A stretch of 64,000 nt of DNA from Notospermus geniculatus (GCA_002633025.1 NMRB01001120.1:1-64000), one strand, 5' to 3'; numbered from the stretch's first letter, positions 32,878 to 44,157 are shown. Translations and numbers: made by a program. The notes: generated from the sequence alone by a model not told the origin.

Positions 32878-33849
32878 TATCTCCCCGCTTTTTGAAAAAA
32901 GTCGGGGAGATATTGTTTTACCCGCCGTCAGTCTGGCTGTCCGGTCGTCCGGCTGTCCGTCCGTCCGAAAGTGATATCTCCTCCTAGACCGTTCAACAGA
33001 GGAGCTTGAAACTTTGGTATATATTAGGTACTCATCCACTATTGTGCACAACACTCTTGGAATTTCGATCCAACTCCCTGTCTTTCCACCAGGGGGCGAT
33101 ATGTGAAAAACACATTTATGGTCATTACTCCTAAAGTAATTGTGATAAAGTGATGAAATTTGGTGTAAAGGTTTATCTGTGACAGCTTCATAATATATCT
33201 TACGGGTTTTGACCTTGACCTACTTTCAAGGTCACAGGGGTCAAACTTTAATAAAAACTAGGAGCCGTCTGAAAGTGATATCTCTCCTCCTGGACCGTTC
33301 AATGGAGGAGATTGAAACTTTGGTATATATTAGGTACTCATCCACTGATGTGCGCAACACTCTTAGAATTTCAATCCAACTCCCTGTCTTTCCACCAGGG
33401 GCGATCCGTGACAAATACATTTATGGCAATTACTCCTTAAGTAATTGTGATAAAGTGACAAAATTTTGTGTTAAGGTTCATCTGTAACATCTTCACAATA
33501 TATCGGACAGGTTTTGACGTTGACCTACTTTCAAGGTCACAAGGGGACGAACATTCCTTAAAACCACAAGAAACATGTGAAAAACACGTCTATAGGCATT
33601 ATTTGTAAACTATTTGTGATGAGATGACAAAATTGTGAGTTGTGAGTGGTGGTTTATCTGGAATTTGGAATGTTTAGGTACCGTACTCGACTGCTAATGT
33701 GCCCAACCCCCAATGTATTTCGATCAAACTCAGCCTCTTCCCACCAGGGGTCAATATATGAAAGACACAGGAAAAATAACCATGTCACCATTACTTCCTG
33801 TCGAAAGCGGGGAGATATGCGATGGGCTCCCCATCGGCATTGCTCTAGT
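32878..33849. mobile_element. ATCTCCCCGCTTT-ended element with ~304-bp internal direct units
   Basis: The left end TATCTCCCCGCTTTTTGA is mirrored near the right end (GAAAGCGGGGAGATA, to 33817), and the likely tail runs on to about 33849. The start also forms a local hairpin (32882-32910). A (GTCC)n tract follows. Two clear units start GAAAGTGATATCTCC at 32967 and 33271, and a third, decayed one follows. Each carries TTGACCTACTTTCAAGGTCA, as does the element at 3878-4657. No coding capacity is seen. Confidence 0.7.
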
Positions 33850-34431
33850 TCTACATGTAGGTAGTTCTAAGAAGTTGTTCTGAGAAGTACAGATGGTGAA
33901 AGATGTAATTAAATGTGACGCTTGTTTTCCTGTAGCTGACAGTTGGCCTACGCTTCATCCTGAGGTAATCAGTGGTTCTTAATGTTAAGAACATCTGATG
34001 TCCTCAGGATCTTATGCTTGGATAGGACAATTTTGATGGGTGTCACCCCACCTTTAAGACCATGTTCCTGAAGATGAAAGCAACGACACACTGCGCAGAA
34101 TTCACATGTAACCAAGTGTGTAAACATCATGTCGGAGATTAACGATGAAGGGTAATATTGCTTGAATTAGTTTCCTTTGAGGTGGTTCTTGCAGGAGGCA
34201 CATCACTCCGGTGGATGTTTGTCGACATTAAGGTTCGGTGGACGCAATATTCATTCTGGTGTTAATGTTTCTAATAAGGCATATGCGTATCTGGCCAGCA
34301 AGGTGTCAACAACTGTCGTCAGGGTAATGAGTACATTTTCTGCAGTTCCCAAACACGTTTTTTATAAAAGAACCAATTTTAAAAGATGCAGTTACTACAT
34401 GTAGCTACCACATTTATAAACTCCGCAAGGC
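33850..34431. other. no feature recognised
   Basis: Single-copy spacer with no supported exon. Confidence 0.4.
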
Positions 34432-34730
34432 AGCAGTGCCACAGTGGTGTAGTGGTTCCGGCCTCCGACTAGTGGTCAGAGGGTCCCGGGTTTGAATCCC
34501 ACTGGGCGTGAGACTTTGGGCAAGTCTCTTTGCCTCACTGGCCTCTCCCCACCCAGGTGTATAAATGGGTACCAGTCGAAAATGCTCGGATTGTAGCGCT
34601 GAATGAGCAGCTCATCTGAGTTCTACTGAAAGGTTTCAGGATAGACTGGGGTTAAAGTGTAAAGTCGGATGACACCTCTACTGTTGTTGATATCAGACTA
34701 TAAACCCAAACTTTAACTTTAACTTTCAGT
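34432..34730 (+). mobile_element. tRNA-derived SINE (family 2), apparently full length
   Basis: A box TGGTGTAGTGG at 34445-34455; B box GGTTTGAATCC at 34489-34499 (one change from consensus). A conserved-looking core follows (GGGCAAGTCTCTTTGCCTCA, CACCCAGGTGTATAAATGGG) and the tail is repeated CTTTAA (34709-34726). The layout is tRNA head, core, short tandem tail. The source tRNA is not identified. Confidence 0.85.
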
Positions 34731-34805
34731 GTATTTGTAAGATGTCTGTTAAACAGGCAGCAAACATGGGTGATATCGCAAGCGATCTGATCACCACTGA
34801 GCAAA

Positions 34806-35005
34806 ATTGGCTGTTGACGCTAGGTGTATGTGCTCGACAGCGATGCTTCCCGGCGATGCTTGGAATCTCCTCACCAGTGATTATCGCCCAATACCAAACA
34901 ATACCAAAACCGATATCACCCAGTCTATGGTGGCTGGTGAGATATCAGTGGCGAAGAGATTGCTTCTGATTGCGCCCTCACCACGCCTAGTGTGCTGCCT
35001 GCTTT
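34806..35005. repeat. dispersed repeat related to 39480-39640, copy 1
   Basis: Shares the order CTCGCCCAATA-type word, ACCAAAACCGATATCACC, GTGGCTGG, GAGATTGCTTCTG, CGCCCTCAC, GTGTGCTGCC with 39480-39640. GATCACC / GGTGATN words occur both ways, so it may be another word-repeat palindrome. Confidence 0.5.
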
Positions 35006-35051
35006 AGGAACACTCTTTCTCATATAGTTATCCATGTGTACGTACACAATG

Positions 35052-35212
35052 CAGGGGCGGATCCACAATTTCGGGAAACAGGGGGTGCACTGTGCTAGAA
35101 ACATTGAAATCTGTAGTGAATTTAAATGATGCCAAATTTCAGAATTTCATGGTCGATTTTACATATTTGTTGGCCAAAAGGGGGGGCGTGCGCCCCCTTG
35201 GATCCACGCCTG
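35052..35212 (+). mobile_element. CAGGGGCGGATCCA element with perfect 5-bp TSD
   Basis: Termini CAGGGGCGGATCCACAA and CCTTGGATCCACGCCTG, flanked by CAATG on both sides (35047-35051 and 35213-35217). Closely related to 20048-20211 (opposite orientation) and, at the ends, to 24014-24188 and 42903-43173. Confidence 0.85.
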
Positions 35213-35384
35213 CAATGAAAAACCTGCAGAAATGCGACCACTGGGAGGTCTGCTGTTAGCAGTTGTAGACGTACCTCTTTTTTTGACGTTCCCTCCCCCT
35301 AACCTATTGCACTGCATCAAGGATGTCATGATGCAACATCAAGGCATTGCTTTGCTCTTTTATGTCTTCGGTACAACCACTTGC

Positions 35385-35680
35385 ATACACTCGTCCCCAG
35401 TGGCCTCGAGCTTAATACTAGTCATACGCTCTCAACCACTGGCACAGATGGGGCCTAATCATGTTTCTGAACACTAGATGGCGCAAACTATCATCAACCA
35501 ATCAGCGACCAGTATTTCACGCAACTAGGGGAAAACATGAAACATTTTCTTATTGGCTGATCGTTCATTGGCTGGTTTATCGAGCGTGTTCGTCAACAAC
35601 TGGTAGTGACATCTAGTGTTCAGAAACGGACGTTGGCACCAAGTGTTTCAGTGGTTGAGGGTGACAGCTTAGAGCGGAGG
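35385..35680. mobile_element. palindromic element with CACTAGATGGCGC, copy 2
   Basis: The left arm CTCAACCACTGGCACAGATG, then TTTCTGAACACTAGATG, is mirrored on the right (CATCTAGTGTTCAGAAAC, then CAGTGGTTGAGG). Mirrored ACCAATCAGCG / GGCTGATCG words lie inside. Related to 25136-25500. Confidence 0.65.
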
Positions 35681-36342
35681 CCGATACCACTGAATTATTG
35701 AGTGTACCACTTGCAGTGCCGCCCTGTTGAGATAAAATAGTCAAGTGGGTTCCTCATTGATCCCAGAGGGACGTGGACTTGCTGGGGCTGACAGGTTACT
35801 AAGCAAGTTTGGCCCTGCCTGTCTCATGTCGTATGTATCAGGAGTTTGCCCTCGCCTGCAGACTCTACCTCTGTTCCCTTAGTTGTTCTGTTGTTCTAAG
35901 ATACATTAACTAGTCTTCTTTGAAATCGACTGAAAAGCAGATTAAACGGTTCTCTTCAGGATCTCACAACTCGCCTCTGAGGAGTTTGCCTACGAATCGT
36001 TTGCGAAAATAGTGCTGTCGGCATTCTGGATTTTAGATTGGAAGCAATCAGGCATTCAAAGGAAAAAGTGTTTCTATGTTCTGTGACATTTACTGATATT
36101 TTCCTCTAAGGTGAAAGAGCTTTAGTTCAAGCAGTGTTGATGAACGGCTTAGGGTCTAAGCAAGGCATTTTGTGGTGTTATTCATGCTCTCAGCATTGAT
36201 AGTTGTTGACTCAGTTTCTTACTGAGCTGGTACTGCTTGCAGATACTTCGAGATGATGTAATTCCTGAAAATCATCTGTTTCCAAAATCATTCAAATTTC
36301 AAAAAATATGGTACCACCTGAAAGATCTTTCAGAGCTCCATC
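35681..36342. other. no feature recognised
   Basis: No exon or shared repeat seen. Confidence 0.4.
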
Positions 36343-36469
36343 CAATGGCTCATATGAATAAAGACTATCAAATGCTTTACCTTCAGATTTGTACAGCGTC
36401 GCCTAGTGCATTTGTATTGCAAAATTAAAGTAAAAGCATTTACTAGTCTTTATTCATATGATCAAATGA
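36343..36469. mobile_element. AAATGCTTTTACTT palindromic MITE, copy 3
   Basis: Arms CATATGAATAAAGACTA and AAATGCTTTACCTTCAG, mirrored by AAAGTAAAAGCATTTACTAG and TCTTTATTCATATG. Same family as 16363-16489. Confidence 0.8.
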
Positions 36470-37072
36470 GTACCTGAGATGTATCAAAGGATTTACTTAC
36501 AGGAGATCCTTGCAAATTGGACGAAATTTTGTTTGCGGAAATGGATGTTGAGTGTTACAGTTTGTCTTTGAAGTTGGGGGCAAAGTAACTGTCCATTATT
36601 AAGGAAATAACCTCAACACAAGCAGCGAAATGAGACAACATCTTGCATTATATACTGGTATATACTGTTGGCAACAACTTAGGCTGGGGATGGGCTGTAG
36701 CAGGTCATGAGCTGACTCTGTGAATAACGTGATTTCGACGGGTGCGCTCTGGTGTTATTGGGGTTGATTTAAGTAATAGAAGCAGTGTGTTACATTATGG
36801 ATGAGATAAATCCCTAACAATGTCACTAAGTACACCGGAATACAGAATCAGAGAAGCCCAAGAAACAGATGCAAATCATGTTATTCCATTTGTGTCTGTT
36901 CGCATCAGGATCCCGGGAGGTTACAGAGGGAGGCATCATGAATTGGGGTGAAGTCATACTGGAAGATACAGTTACTAATGAAATATGGTCGTATGCATGA
37001 ATGCTGATTGCTTCTTGGTGATTTCCCAGTGGTATTAAGAACCATGACCACTTTTTCGCTTAGATTATAGTA
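36470..37072. other. no feature recognised
   Basis: No exon or shared repeat seen. Confidence 0.4.
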
Positions 37073-37715
37073 GTGTCCCACTGGCGAATTTTGGCCTGCG
37101 ACAAGGGACGAATGAAAAAATTGTAGCTATTCGTAACAGTTCTTAGACTGTCGTGTATGTTCATGTATGTTCACAGTGATTCTCTGCCTTGCAGAAAAAT
37201 TTTCAAAAAGTTGAAAATTTGCCCGCGATAAAACTTTAGTCGAAGTTATATCGTATATAGTCGCACCCTTGTCGTACACGGTCCTAGCAATTCGTACAGG
37301 ATCGTAGGTCTTGGCTATGGAAGAATAACCTCGACTATCTACGACAGTCTGTGACTAGCTACGAGTAATGTGCGAAGAAACTACACGCATCTACGAGTAT
37401 CTACGACCACCCACGACTAACTTCATCTAGGCCTGCGAGTGTTCGACCAATCAGTGCCCAGGGTTGGCGGGAAAAGCTCGGACAAGGTATGAATAGCTGC
37501 GAAGGCATGGGCGACAGTGTTCGACAAGGTACGAATACCTACGGATTGTGACGCCAACGTGCAACTGGCTACGAAGCTCGCGACTAATCAACGACTGTGT
37601 GCGTCCGAATTTCGCCAATGCGAAACACTACGAATGCTAAATTCCCAGCTTGTCGAGGGAATATCGCAGACTTCAGATTCGCCCCTTGTCGTGGGCAAAA
37701 GTCGCCAGTGGACCC
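37073..37715. mobile_element. 643-bp word-repeat element (CTACGA / TCGTAG, CGACAAGG)
   Basis: Termini GTGTCCCACTGGCGAATTTT and GGCCTGCGACAAGG..CGAAT mirrored at the right by ATTCGCCCCTTGTCGTGGGC and GTCGCCAGTGGACCC. Inside there are more than twenty CTACGA, TCGTAG, GTACGAAT, ACGACNA words on both strands. Frames at 37517-37812 are by-products. Confidence 0.75.
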
Positions 37716-37861
37716 TACAATTAGGTTTCTGGAGCAAGGTCTTTCTGTGTTTTTTTTTCCTGTAGTGCACAGTGCTCCATTTAGTCCAGTGCTGTTGATC
37801 CCATCATACTGAATAGCAGCTCACCTTTAGGATTTCCAACTGGCTTTAGCTATTATAGCTC

Positions 37862-38052
37862 TACTTCTCAGCAAAACCAGTCGCATGTCGCTCTCAGCTT
37901 GGCAGGATGAGACCAAATGTTCATCAGTTTCAATTTTGTCCGTCTATTACGAAATATAAAGCAATCTATTTCTTCCATTCTCTCCTGTGTCACCTTAGTT
38001 CGTTGAGGCTCACCTTCTGAGTGCCAGACTGATTTTGCTGTGACGGCTCACA
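37862..38052. mobile_element. GTGACCC-family MITE, copy 2
   Basis: Left arm CAGCAAAACCAGTCGCATGT, right arm GATTTTGCTGTGACGGCTCAC. The body (CAGGATGAGACCAAATGTT, TCTCCTGTGTCANCTTAGTT) matches 40472-40675. ATTATAGCTC is present on both sides (37852-37861 and 38053-38062), a 10-bp direct repeat that is longer than the 4-bp duplications of the other copies and may be partly chance. Confidence 0.7.
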
Positions 38053-38062
38053 ATTATAGCTC

Positions 38063-38947
38063 ATGTCTTTTCGGAAGGTCTTCTCAAGTGATTCAGAGCA
38101 GTGTGCGAAGCGTTCTTTCAGGAAATGTAGAGGATGTCGTCGGCGCTCTCAACACCCGATCTGCTCCATCACCCATGCTGATCAGTATTCCTCCAACCAA
38201 CCTGAACAATCAAGGACAAATCAGACCTGATTGGCTTGTGGTGACGCAGTATTGTCTCGCTCAGATCTGTGGGGAAGCCTCTTTTTAATTTCAAAATCTC
38301 GCCAGTATTTGGTATTCGTCATTGGAGATGGGCTTGCAGGTCTGAGTGGAGCTTTCACTCTCGAAGGTAGCTTTATCTATATTTCCATATAAGAGTAGAA
38401 GAAGGGCTTCCGGTGAATTTTATTTTGAGAGAGTCACCAGATATCTGTCTTGATAAACCTTATTTGGAGGTGGAAATAGGAGACTCTTAAGGGACCTGGC
38501 TTCCTCTTGGGTAGTGTTGGATTGGAACAAATATGACAGAAAAGTTAAGAGAACCAATTTTCAGCGGCTTGGGGGCTGAGGCACATGTCTCATAACTTAT
38601 ATTCTAGTTGCATTACTCATGACCGTACCCTCGTGGTTATAAAACTGAGGTCCACTAACCATGACCGGCACTTCGATTTTTGCTGCTGCAGTTTCAGGTC
38701 TAGTTGATGTGAAATATCGCAGTGATGGATCGTGACTGTGGTATGTATTGATCAGTCTCGCGTGCTATCGTCAAGGTATGTCTGTGCGTCCCTCTCAGCT
38801 ATGGGTTCACTGGATTGCTACCATTCATGCATACCTATAAAGCGTGGATTGAATGTGATCGATGCCACATATTGATGAAACTGTTCATCATATAAGTTAA
38901 AATGGATTGTGAGTGGTTAGAGTGTAGCAGTTGATCTTTTATTGGTT
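38063..38947. other. no feature recognised
   Basis: No exon or shared repeat seen. Confidence 0.4.
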
Positions 38948-39130
38948 AGGGGGGTTTGATAAACTTCATAAGGAGTGATGCCATCTGGCTCCCATAAAAC
39001 CAGCAACTCACCAGTCGATGTTGCAAATGATCTAATCGCCAGAGAACAACATGGCAGTTGATGCAGGTGTGCGCTGGACATTGTGTCACACAGGTCAGCG
39101 CTCAGTATGCATGCACCAACCTGTGGCGCA
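38948..39130. repeat. dispersed repeat, partner of 39630-39735
   Basis: Shares TTTGATAAACTTCA and GATGCCATCTGGCTCCC (here GTGATGCCATCTGGCTCCC) with 39630-39690, plus GCGCTGGACA words. Confidence 0.45.
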
Positions 39131-39464
39131 TCACACCAAAATTTGTTAGTTTCTAAATACGCAAGCCAAATCACAACTTGAACTGGGTAATCACGTGATC
39201 TACTGCGCCACGAACGTAAATCCTAGAAAAATAGCGATATGAGGCTTATTTCTTGCAAACTTTGCAAATAACTGACTGATATTTCATTTCTGATGAGAAA
39301 TTGTCATAGATATGACATTGTTGAGAAGAAAAGAATGATATTTGGGTTACGGACATGAACTAGGGAATCGACCGCCGTCTTGAAAATGCAACAAGTAGTC
39401 GCCAAATTTCCCATGATGCCTTGAGCGCGCGGTGAGAGGTCAGTGCGCTACCTGTCGTGACAAT

Positions 39465-39735
39465 GTGCGCTGGACAACGATGCGTGGAATCTTCACGCCA
39501 GAGATGCTCGCCCAATATCAAAAATACTAAAACCGATATCACCTGCAGTGGCTGGCAAGAAGATCGATGGTGATCAGATTGCTTGCTGTATCGCCCTCAC
39601 TTTGGGTGGTGTGCTGCCCGCTTCTCAAGTTTTGATAAACTTCAAAAACTTCGTAAAAGATGAAGCCATCTGGCTCCCGAAATTGCAGTTGAGTTTGGCC
39701 GGGAAGATGGAAATTTGGCCTTATGAGCAGAAACT
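39465..39735. repeat. dispersed repeat with CCGATATCACC and CATCTGGCTCCC
   Basis: First half aligns with 34806-35005, second half with 38948-39010, so the full unit probably spans both and the others are fragments. Confidence 0.5.
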
Positions 39736-39829
39736 GCCATCTGTTGGTCCAATGCAATCGCAAAAATTGCCACTAATGGCTGGAACTTTGAACAAAAGAA
39801 CTAAATTTATGGGAAGCAGCAGCGGTTGA

Positions 39830-40467
39830 CTTGGCGGGCTTGGGTTTGGGCTCTTTATTTCTCTGAGTTAAGGACTGGAGTGGAACTTGGTGTTAGCGAA
39901 CGCTTCATTGAGTACAATATCAAGGTGCCAAGTCACAAGGAAAACTCTCAAATAATGTGACAATTTTGGAAACATTTCCTGTTTTTCTCTGATGATTTTC
40001 AAGCTTGACAACACCTGTAAGAGATGTTTGCAATTCAAAGAGAAAATTCTTCATGACTTTGCCGGTTTTGTTCCATCATCATCAGGATTGCCTTTGAAAT
40101 GGAGATAAAATCGACAACGTCTGTCCGTCAATATCTGCTGTGGTGGTGGCGCTAGATATACCTTATTGGTGTTTTGTCATCAATAGTTCTGAGGAGGTGA
40201 AGTTTATCTGTGTTGCTTCTAGGTATAGATTTTAATGGGTTGGAACGCATCAATGATGTTGATGATATATAGACATGATGAGCTTAAGCGTCTCGTGCTT
40301 CTGGGTCTGATCAGCAGGGATTCCAAGTAGGTACGAATCTCGTGTTTATTAGAATGCTGCTCCACACATGAGAGTTTTTGTAGCAGTGGCTTTGGAAGTT
40401 AGCTGGTAAGATGACAGTGATACCATGTATAGTTGTGCTGATATTTTAGATTGCGTATTCTATACAT
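39830..40467. other. no feature recognised
   Basis: No exon or shared repeat seen. Confidence 0.4.
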
Positions 40468-40471
40468 AAAT

Positions 40472-40875
40472 GTGACCCGTCACGAGGTGCATGTCACTCT
40501 TCGCTATTGCAGGATGAGACCAAATGTTTGTCAGTTTCAATATTGTCTGTCTATTATCAAAAATAGATATGTCTGTTATAAATTTTTGCTATTATGAAAT
40601 CCGAAAGAAATCTGTTTCTTCTATTCTCTCCTGTGTCATCTTAGTTCGTTGAGGCTCAATTTCTGAGCGACATGTGCCTGGTTTTTGCTGTATTTCTTTT
40701 TTCCGTCAGTGCCGATGCGATTAATAACATTATTGGCCCTGGTAAGTACGGAGGCCACCACAAGCTACTCATGTTCCTCACTTGAATGGGGTCTTTTACT
40801 TGCCCTTGGAAAGACACAAGGTACAAGGCACCACAGCTTACTGTCCCATGCAATGGTTTTGCTGTGACGGGTCAC
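40472..40875. mobile_element. GTGACCC-family MITE, copy 3, interrupted by a SINE
   Basis: Left end GTGACCCGTCACGAGGTGCA, right end GCTGTGACGGGTCAC, flanked by AAAT (40468-40471 and 40876-40879). The body matches 37862-38052. A SINE (40692-40854) splits the right arm. Confidence 0.8.
40692..40854 (-). mobile_element. SINE family 1, 5'-truncated, inside a MITE
   Basis: Matches the body of 7648-7925 (ATTATTGGCCCTGGTAAGTA, GGGTCTTTTACTT, GGCACCACAGCTTACT). It is flanked by GGTTTTTGCTGT (40680-40691) and GGTTTTGCTGT (40855-40865), a duplicated piece of the host MITE arm. No A or B box remains. Confidence 0.8.
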
Positions 40876-40879
40876 AAAT

Positions 40880-41624
40880 GTACTTCTTTCATACTACTGT
40901 AGGCCTATATATCCAAAGTGTTAAACTCATCTTCTACTATGAATTGAACCCACCATGTAAACTCATCATATTTCATGAAACCTTTACCTCATTTGTACCG
41001 ATCATAGGCCGTGCATCTTCATTAGTGTTCACGATGAAGCGAGTTCATAGGAGTCTCATTTTCCTGCTTTGATCTGCAGGTGATCAATCCCAACACGTTA
41101 TCCATAGATCAGCAATTATACTACAAATGGGAAACCTGGGATATAAAATTGATCTGTTTGGTGATCATTACCAAGTGGCCCATATCTTCTTTATTTTTGT
41201 CACACAGCAACATTTTTAGTTATGTCTTTGTCAATAGGTGTCACCGTTATGCACATTGCTGTCCTCTGAAAGTATGGTTTCACTGAAGATCAAATCAGTC
41301 TCTCCTGTGCAGATCCAATAGAAAATTGTATCACTGCCAACACTTGCGTCCATGTTGTTTTGTTCCTAAGGTGAATAGGCCACAGAGACTTGGCACATAT
41401 GGGCCTAGAGACTGGTCTGTCTTAGGAAAATTGGCACCCGCCCTCCTCACGTCCAGTGCCCTCCCTGTGAGTTGCACATACCAGGAAAAAATTTTTTTTT
41501 CTTGACACCAAAGTTGAGTGCAAGAACGTGGGAACCAATCAGAACACCTGTTACTCACTAAGGAGTAGAATGATTGGCTGATGGGAAAGGTGATTGTTAG
41601 GGTTAGCCTTATATCTTAAGGGTT
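40880..41624. other. no feature recognised
   Basis: Contains an 8-T run at about 41493 and no supported exon or shared repeat. Confidence 0.4.
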
Positions 41625-41818
41625 ATGTAAAGTTACTCGAAATCTCGAATTTTTGACACAAAAAAATCTGACTAACTGCACAAAAAATTGGAAAAATAAG
41701 GCTCAGGGCCCTCAGGAACTGTCATAAGAAGGTGCCCCGAGCCTTATTTTCTCAATTCAGTGTGCAGTTAGTCAGATTTTTTGTGTCAAAAATTTGAGAT
41801 TTCGAGTCACTTTTCATA
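41625..41818. mobile_element. long-arm palindromic MITE (TCGAAATCTCRAATTTTTGA)
   Basis: Arms of about 85 bp: ACTCGAAATCTCGAATTTTT, GACACAAAAAAATCTGACTA, ACTGCACA and ATAAGGCTC, mirrored with few changes. Loop of about 30 bp. An N at 41819 abuts the right end. Confidence 0.85.
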
Positions 41819-41819
41819 N

Positions 41820-42519
41820 AGCCTGGACCTGTGTTGAGGTTGGATCAAAGTGTCAGATTTCAAGCCAATATAAATGGGAGTTGGAATATCCCAAACACAG
41901 CTGAAGATTCCAGTTGTAAACTTCGTCTCCCTTCACAGCCGGTTTGTTCAGCTTGTTTGCTCACTACATACCATATTAAAGTGTGCGGTATTGAAAAGAT
42001 TGGAGTCTGCTCTACATCGGCAGGAGAATATTTGTGTTAAAAAGCCAGGCATAACATGTCAGAAAAGTTCCTAATAAAAAATATCTGGAGTTGTTTCATC
42101 ATATATTGGCATCTCTTTCAGATCCCGTTCCTACATTTATGTTTCAGGCAATCCAATCTATCTAACGATAATATTGCTTAATGGAATGGTTCCGATGAAT
42201 AGCCTGTATCTTCACCTAAAAGCATTTCGCTGTCCAAAACTAAGTAAACAAGCCATAAGGTATCCTAAGTTACCATCAATAACACTAGACTGTCACAAGG
42301 CTTCGATGAGACTCAGCACAGCCAACTTGGGTGAGAGTTAAACTGAGTATTGCTGAGTTTTATCACCATTCTGAATGAAGATGGATTGCAGTATGGCACT
42401 TAATTGCAATCGTTTTGTGCAGAAGTTTAGAATTTGGGGCCATATTGTGTTCCATTTGGGATGAATCGTTAGTCTATTTGACAGGAGAAAAAGTTGGGTT
42501 TTTTTCTTTTTTTTGAATC
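41820..42519. other. no feature recognised
   Basis: No exon or shared repeat seen. Confidence 0.4.
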
Positions 42520-42665
42520 CATTGTTATGCAACTGATATCCAAAATAAAGCACAAAGAATGACACACAAAATGATATAATTAGAAAAGTCGTCTCTGAAT
42601 TTTGCAAATTTGCAAAATTCGGGACAACTTTTCTTATTACCAGGTATATCATTGTTATGCAACTG
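42520..42665 (+). mobile_element. hairpin retroposon, copy 1, 16-bp TSD
   Basis: A perfect 16-bp direct repeat, CATTGTTATGCAACTG (42520-42535 and 42650-42665), brackets about 114 bp. The insert contains the shared tail (AAGCACAAAGAATGACACAC then AAAATGATA) and a 27-nt-arm hairpin turning at GCAAATTTGC. Two stem mismatches are visible. Same tail as copies at 45.8, 49.9 and 59.3 kb. Confidence 0.8.
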
Positions 42666-42902
42666 TTATTGGATTGTGTGGCCATTGCCATTCCTCATAA
42701 ACCAGCTCGCCACTATTTGTCAAATGCCCAGCGAAACCAGTCTGGAGACAAACGATGTATGGTGAGTACTTCTGGTGCTTTAGGCCAGATGGCACTTCAT
42801 ATTATCCTTGACATACCACTGACTTGATTCAATGAATGGTATCACTTGCCCATTGACTTGCGCCTTGTTGCCAAAGAAGGATGTAGCATTCGGGAACATT
42901 GG

Positions 42903-43173
42903 CAGGGGTGGATCCAGGATTCTGACAAAGGGGGCACAGAAGGCCACAGGCGGGTGATGAAGGCAAGCACCGAAGGCGCGAAGCCACGGCGGGGGTCTGG
43001 GGATTCTCCCTCAGAAAATCTAGAAGGCCGTTGGTACGATTTCACAGCATCTGAGGGACGAATTACAAGGCAATATCTGTGGCACTTTGAAAAAGGGCAA
43101 TTTTCTAAACGTTGGTCACCGAAAAATTAGGGGGGCATGGGCCAGGTTTGCCCCTCCCCTGGACCTGCGCCTG
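42903..43173 (+). mobile_element. CAGGGG-terminus element with 5-bp TSD
   Basis: Termini CAGGGGTGGATCCAGGA and GGACCTGCGCCTG, flanked by ATTGG and ATTGC (4 of 5). GGCACAGAAGGCC, GGCGGGTGATGAAG and GGGGTCTGGGGATTCTCCC make a longer interior than its relatives. Confidence 0.7.
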
Positions 43174-43772
43174 ATTGCATGATCTGATTGGTGGTGACTT
43201 GAGTTTTGATAGCCATCATGGTGGCACAGAGTCGCCCTAAACATAGGGTCGTGATCAAATGGTTGGATTTGTTTTAATGGACTTGCTAAAAAATAAAGCG
43301 AGCAGGAGGGAATATTTGGCCAAAATATGCTGGGATCATCCTCATCTTTGCTAACATCTCCATGACGTTGCAACTCTTGGTTCAACTCACAGATTTCATA
43401 TACTGTACTGAGTTTCTTTGATCATCCCGTGCAATGACTTCTGGCGGTTCTTGATTTACTCTGATTCAATTTGGTGGGAGTGGTTCGCTGGAATATCTCC
43501 CGGGCTAGAACATCAGAATCGAGTTACTCCTTTAGTGTGATGCTTGAACCACAGAGTTGGAAGTGGTAGGGGTAATAAAGTGACTCTTTTGGCTTCTCTC
43601 TATTAACTGAATACTTCCAGTTGACTTGAAATGTACACTACTGAAGGGCATGGAACAGACAAGAGGTGTAAGCACTGCTGGCGGTCTTGGAAAACCCGGC
43701 GGTTGTCGCATTTGAGGAAAGTGTTAATGGCCTTAGTGAAAACTCACATTTCAATGGCTGAAATGTACTATG
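43174..43772. other. no feature recognised
   Basis: No exon or shared repeat seen. Confidence 0.4.
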
Positions 43773-43775
43773 TAA

Positions 43776-43996
43776 AGCCTAGGTCACATATCCACTCCGG
43801 GGCCCGTACGGCAAGTAAAAACAGATATTTTGGCCAATTTCTACGGTGCCCAGTTTGATCCAGTCTAATTTCCACTTATCCATTGAGGCGATTTCGGCAT
43901 AATTCATCTTAGATCCGAGTTTCAGTCTCTAAAATCCACTGCAAGCCGCTGGGTGGGGAAAATCGTACGGGGCCCGGTGGATTTGTGACCTAGGCT
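43776..43996. mobile_element. TAA-target MITE (AGCCTAGGTCACA)
   Basis: 221 bp, arms AGCCTAGGTCACATATCCAC then GGGGCCCGTACGG, mirrored. TAA flanks both sides (43773-43775 and 43997-43999). Confidence 0.8.
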
Positions 43997-44157
43997 TAAC
44001 AGGTAAACAGTAGCTAGGCCTGGTAGATCAGTGCACAGGCAATCTGACGGCCCTTGTTGATCATTCAGCGACATCGCCGGGTTTTCCTAGACCACCACAC
44101 ATATGGCATGTGCACATTTGAACCCTACATCACTAGCTTTCAACGTTATGACGTTGC

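Noticed and set aside
34432-34510. tRNA gene
   Set aside because: Boxes are followed by a SINE core and a CTTTAA tail. Acceptor-stem pairing is not convincing.
37852-38062. 10-bp target duplication of a new element type
   Set aside because: Other copies of the same family show 4-bp duplications, so part of the ATTATAGCTC match may be chance.
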